Of a DNA stretch of 16,168 nt, positions 15,331 to 16,168 are shown in pieces. The stretch's first letter is position 1. The number at the start of each line of letters is the position of its first letter. The stretch is from contig PSRH01000201.1 of the NCBI GenBank assembly GCA_003175915.1, positions 1 to 16,168 on the forward strand, read 5' to 3'. A model generated the notes under the pieces. The model was given only the letters and a program-made list of their open reading frames with translations. It was not told the DNA's origin and did not search any database. A program made the translations under genes and the position numbers. This DNA is from Candidatus Melainabacteria bacterium (GTDB lineage: Bacteria > Cyanobacteriota > Vampirovibrionia > Obscuribacterales > Obscuribacteraceae).

Positions 15331-16168
15331 ATGGAAACATTCGAGCTCAAGCAGGCTCTCCTTAAACAGCGTTGTCTTACCTGTAATCAGGACTTCGAAC
15401 CATCTGATAATCTCAAAACTTGCCCAGTCGATGGCACCATGCTCTCTCCTGTCTTCGACGACCCTTTCATCGGCACACTGATTGATGGAAAGTATGAGAT
15501 CATCGAGCGCATCGCTACCGGTACTAAAGCAAAAATCTATAAAGCTAAGCATCTTCATCTCGACAAATTTATTGCCCTCAAAGTCCTCCAGGTTGGCATT
15601 TCTGTCACCCAGTCTCAGGTGGCTCGTTTCCAGAAAGAAGCGCAGGTTGCCGTTAAATTGATCCACCCCAATATCGTCCGCGTCTATGACTACGGCACCC
15701 ATCCGCAACCATACATCGCCATGGAGTATGTTGACGGCAAAAGTCTTGCCGCTCTAATTAAAGAGTCAGGGCCACTTCCGCCACAGTGCGCCCTCCCCAT
15801 TTTTCTTGACGTCGCCAGTGGCATGTGCGCTGCCCACACCGCCGGTCTTGTTCACAGAGATCTCAAACCCAGCAACGTCATCATCGATTCTCAATCAGGC
15901 CAGGGGAAAGTTCTCGACTTCGGCCTGGTGAAAGACTTTGTCGACGATGCCCACTATACCAAAACCGGTGACATCGTTGGCAGTCCGAGTTACATGAGTC
16001 CCGAACAGTGGAAGGGCCAGTCCCTGGATGGACGTTCCGATATCTATTCCTGCGGTTGCCTCATGTACGAAACCCTCACGGGAATCACTCCCTTCGCCGC
16101 TGCTAACCCTATGGAATGCATGTTCAAGCATCTGGAAAGCCAACCCCCCAAGCTCAGCAAAGCTCGAC
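15331..16168 (+). CDS. Second tandem Ser/Thr kinase paralogue, truncated by the right window edge
   Basis: An ATG 6 nt after the preceding kinase's stop codon opens a frame with no stop to the end of the window (279 codons seen). The protein aligns without gaps to the first 279 residues of the 901-aa kinase, with about 33 differences, so it is a recent tandem duplicate. It has the same Cys motif (C15, C18, C31), K84, E103, HRDLKPSN, DFG and GSPSYMSPEQ. The glycine loop is again degenerate (IATGTKAKIYKA), and the usual YSFG becomes YSCG. The stop codon of the upstream gene lies inside TAGG, which may serve as the ribosome binding site (6 nt before the ATG), so translational coupling in an operon is likely. 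A transmembrane helix and TPR region are expected beyond the window but not seen. Confidence 0.95.
   Translation, partial: METFELKQALLKQRCLTCNQDFEPSDNLKTCPVDGTMLSPVFDDPFIGTLIDGKYEIIERIATGTKAKIYKAKHLHLDKFIALKVLQVGISVTQSQVARFQKEAQVAVKLIHPNIVRVYDYGTHPQPYIAMEYVDGKSLAALIKESGPLPPQCALPIFLDVASGMCAAHTAGLVHRDLKPSNVIIDSQSGQGKVLDFGLVKDFVDDAHYTKTGDIVGSPSYMSPEQWKGQSLDGRSDIYSCGCLMYETLTGITPFAAANPMECMFKHLESQPPKLSKAR

Noticed and set aside
1..16168. CRISPR array, tRNA, rRNA, insertion sequence, prophage or toxin-antitoxin genes
   Set aside because: I looked for regularly spaced direct repeats, cloverleaf structures, transposase/integrase motifs and paired small toxin-like genes, and saw none that hold up.

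Overview
The window looks like chromosomal DNA of a Gram-negative-type (diderm) bacterium with roughly balanced GC. It encodes a TolC-family outer-membrane channel, an exported LytM/M23 peptidase, an OmpR-type two-component system and several eukaryotic-like Ser/Thr kinases. Paralogous membrane kinases carrying a C-terminal TPR region, with an N-terminal Cys motif, remind me of the Obscuribacterales / Melainabacteria (Vampirovibrionia) side of the Cyanobacteria. That placement is an inference from gene content and was not tested.

Layout. 1-1572 (+) is the 3' part of a TolC-family outer-membrane protein, open at the left edge, with a long low-complexity insertion. 1716-1785 holds two hairpins. 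1795-2536 (-) has two small GC-rich orphan genes, and about 0.8 kb without a convincing gene follows. 3339-3836 (+) is another small GC-rich orphan gene. 4176-5009 (-) is an exported protein of unknown function and 5133-6209 (-) a polytopic membrane protein with conserved-looking His motifs. 6287-6426 is a REP-like repeat built of two hairpins. 6520-7218 (-) is a dienelactone-hydrolase-family enzyme. 7410-8198 (+) is an exported M23 peptidase, and 8335-10622 (+) a response regulator / PAS histidine kinase pair. 10992-11261 (+) is a small receiver-like protein without the phosphoacceptor Asp.

The right third is a kinase cluster. 11298-12392 (-) is a membrane kinase. Divergent from it are 12619-15324 (+), a 901-residue kinase with one transmembrane segment and a long TPR region, and, 6 nt later, a second near-copy starting at 15331 that runs off the right edge. 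All three share an N-terminal Cys motif (CxxC-x12-CPxDG) and align without gaps from residue 1 through the DFG motif. They differ in informative catalytic positions: the minus-strand kinase has HRDLTLRN in place of HRDLKPxN, and the tandem pair has a degenerate glycine loop.

How the genes work together. The two-component pair, the degenerate receiver and the kinase cluster make 8.3-16.2 kb a dense signalling region. The TolC channel, peptidase and membrane protein are envelope functions. No CRISPR array, tRNA, rRNA, transposase or phage gene was recognised.
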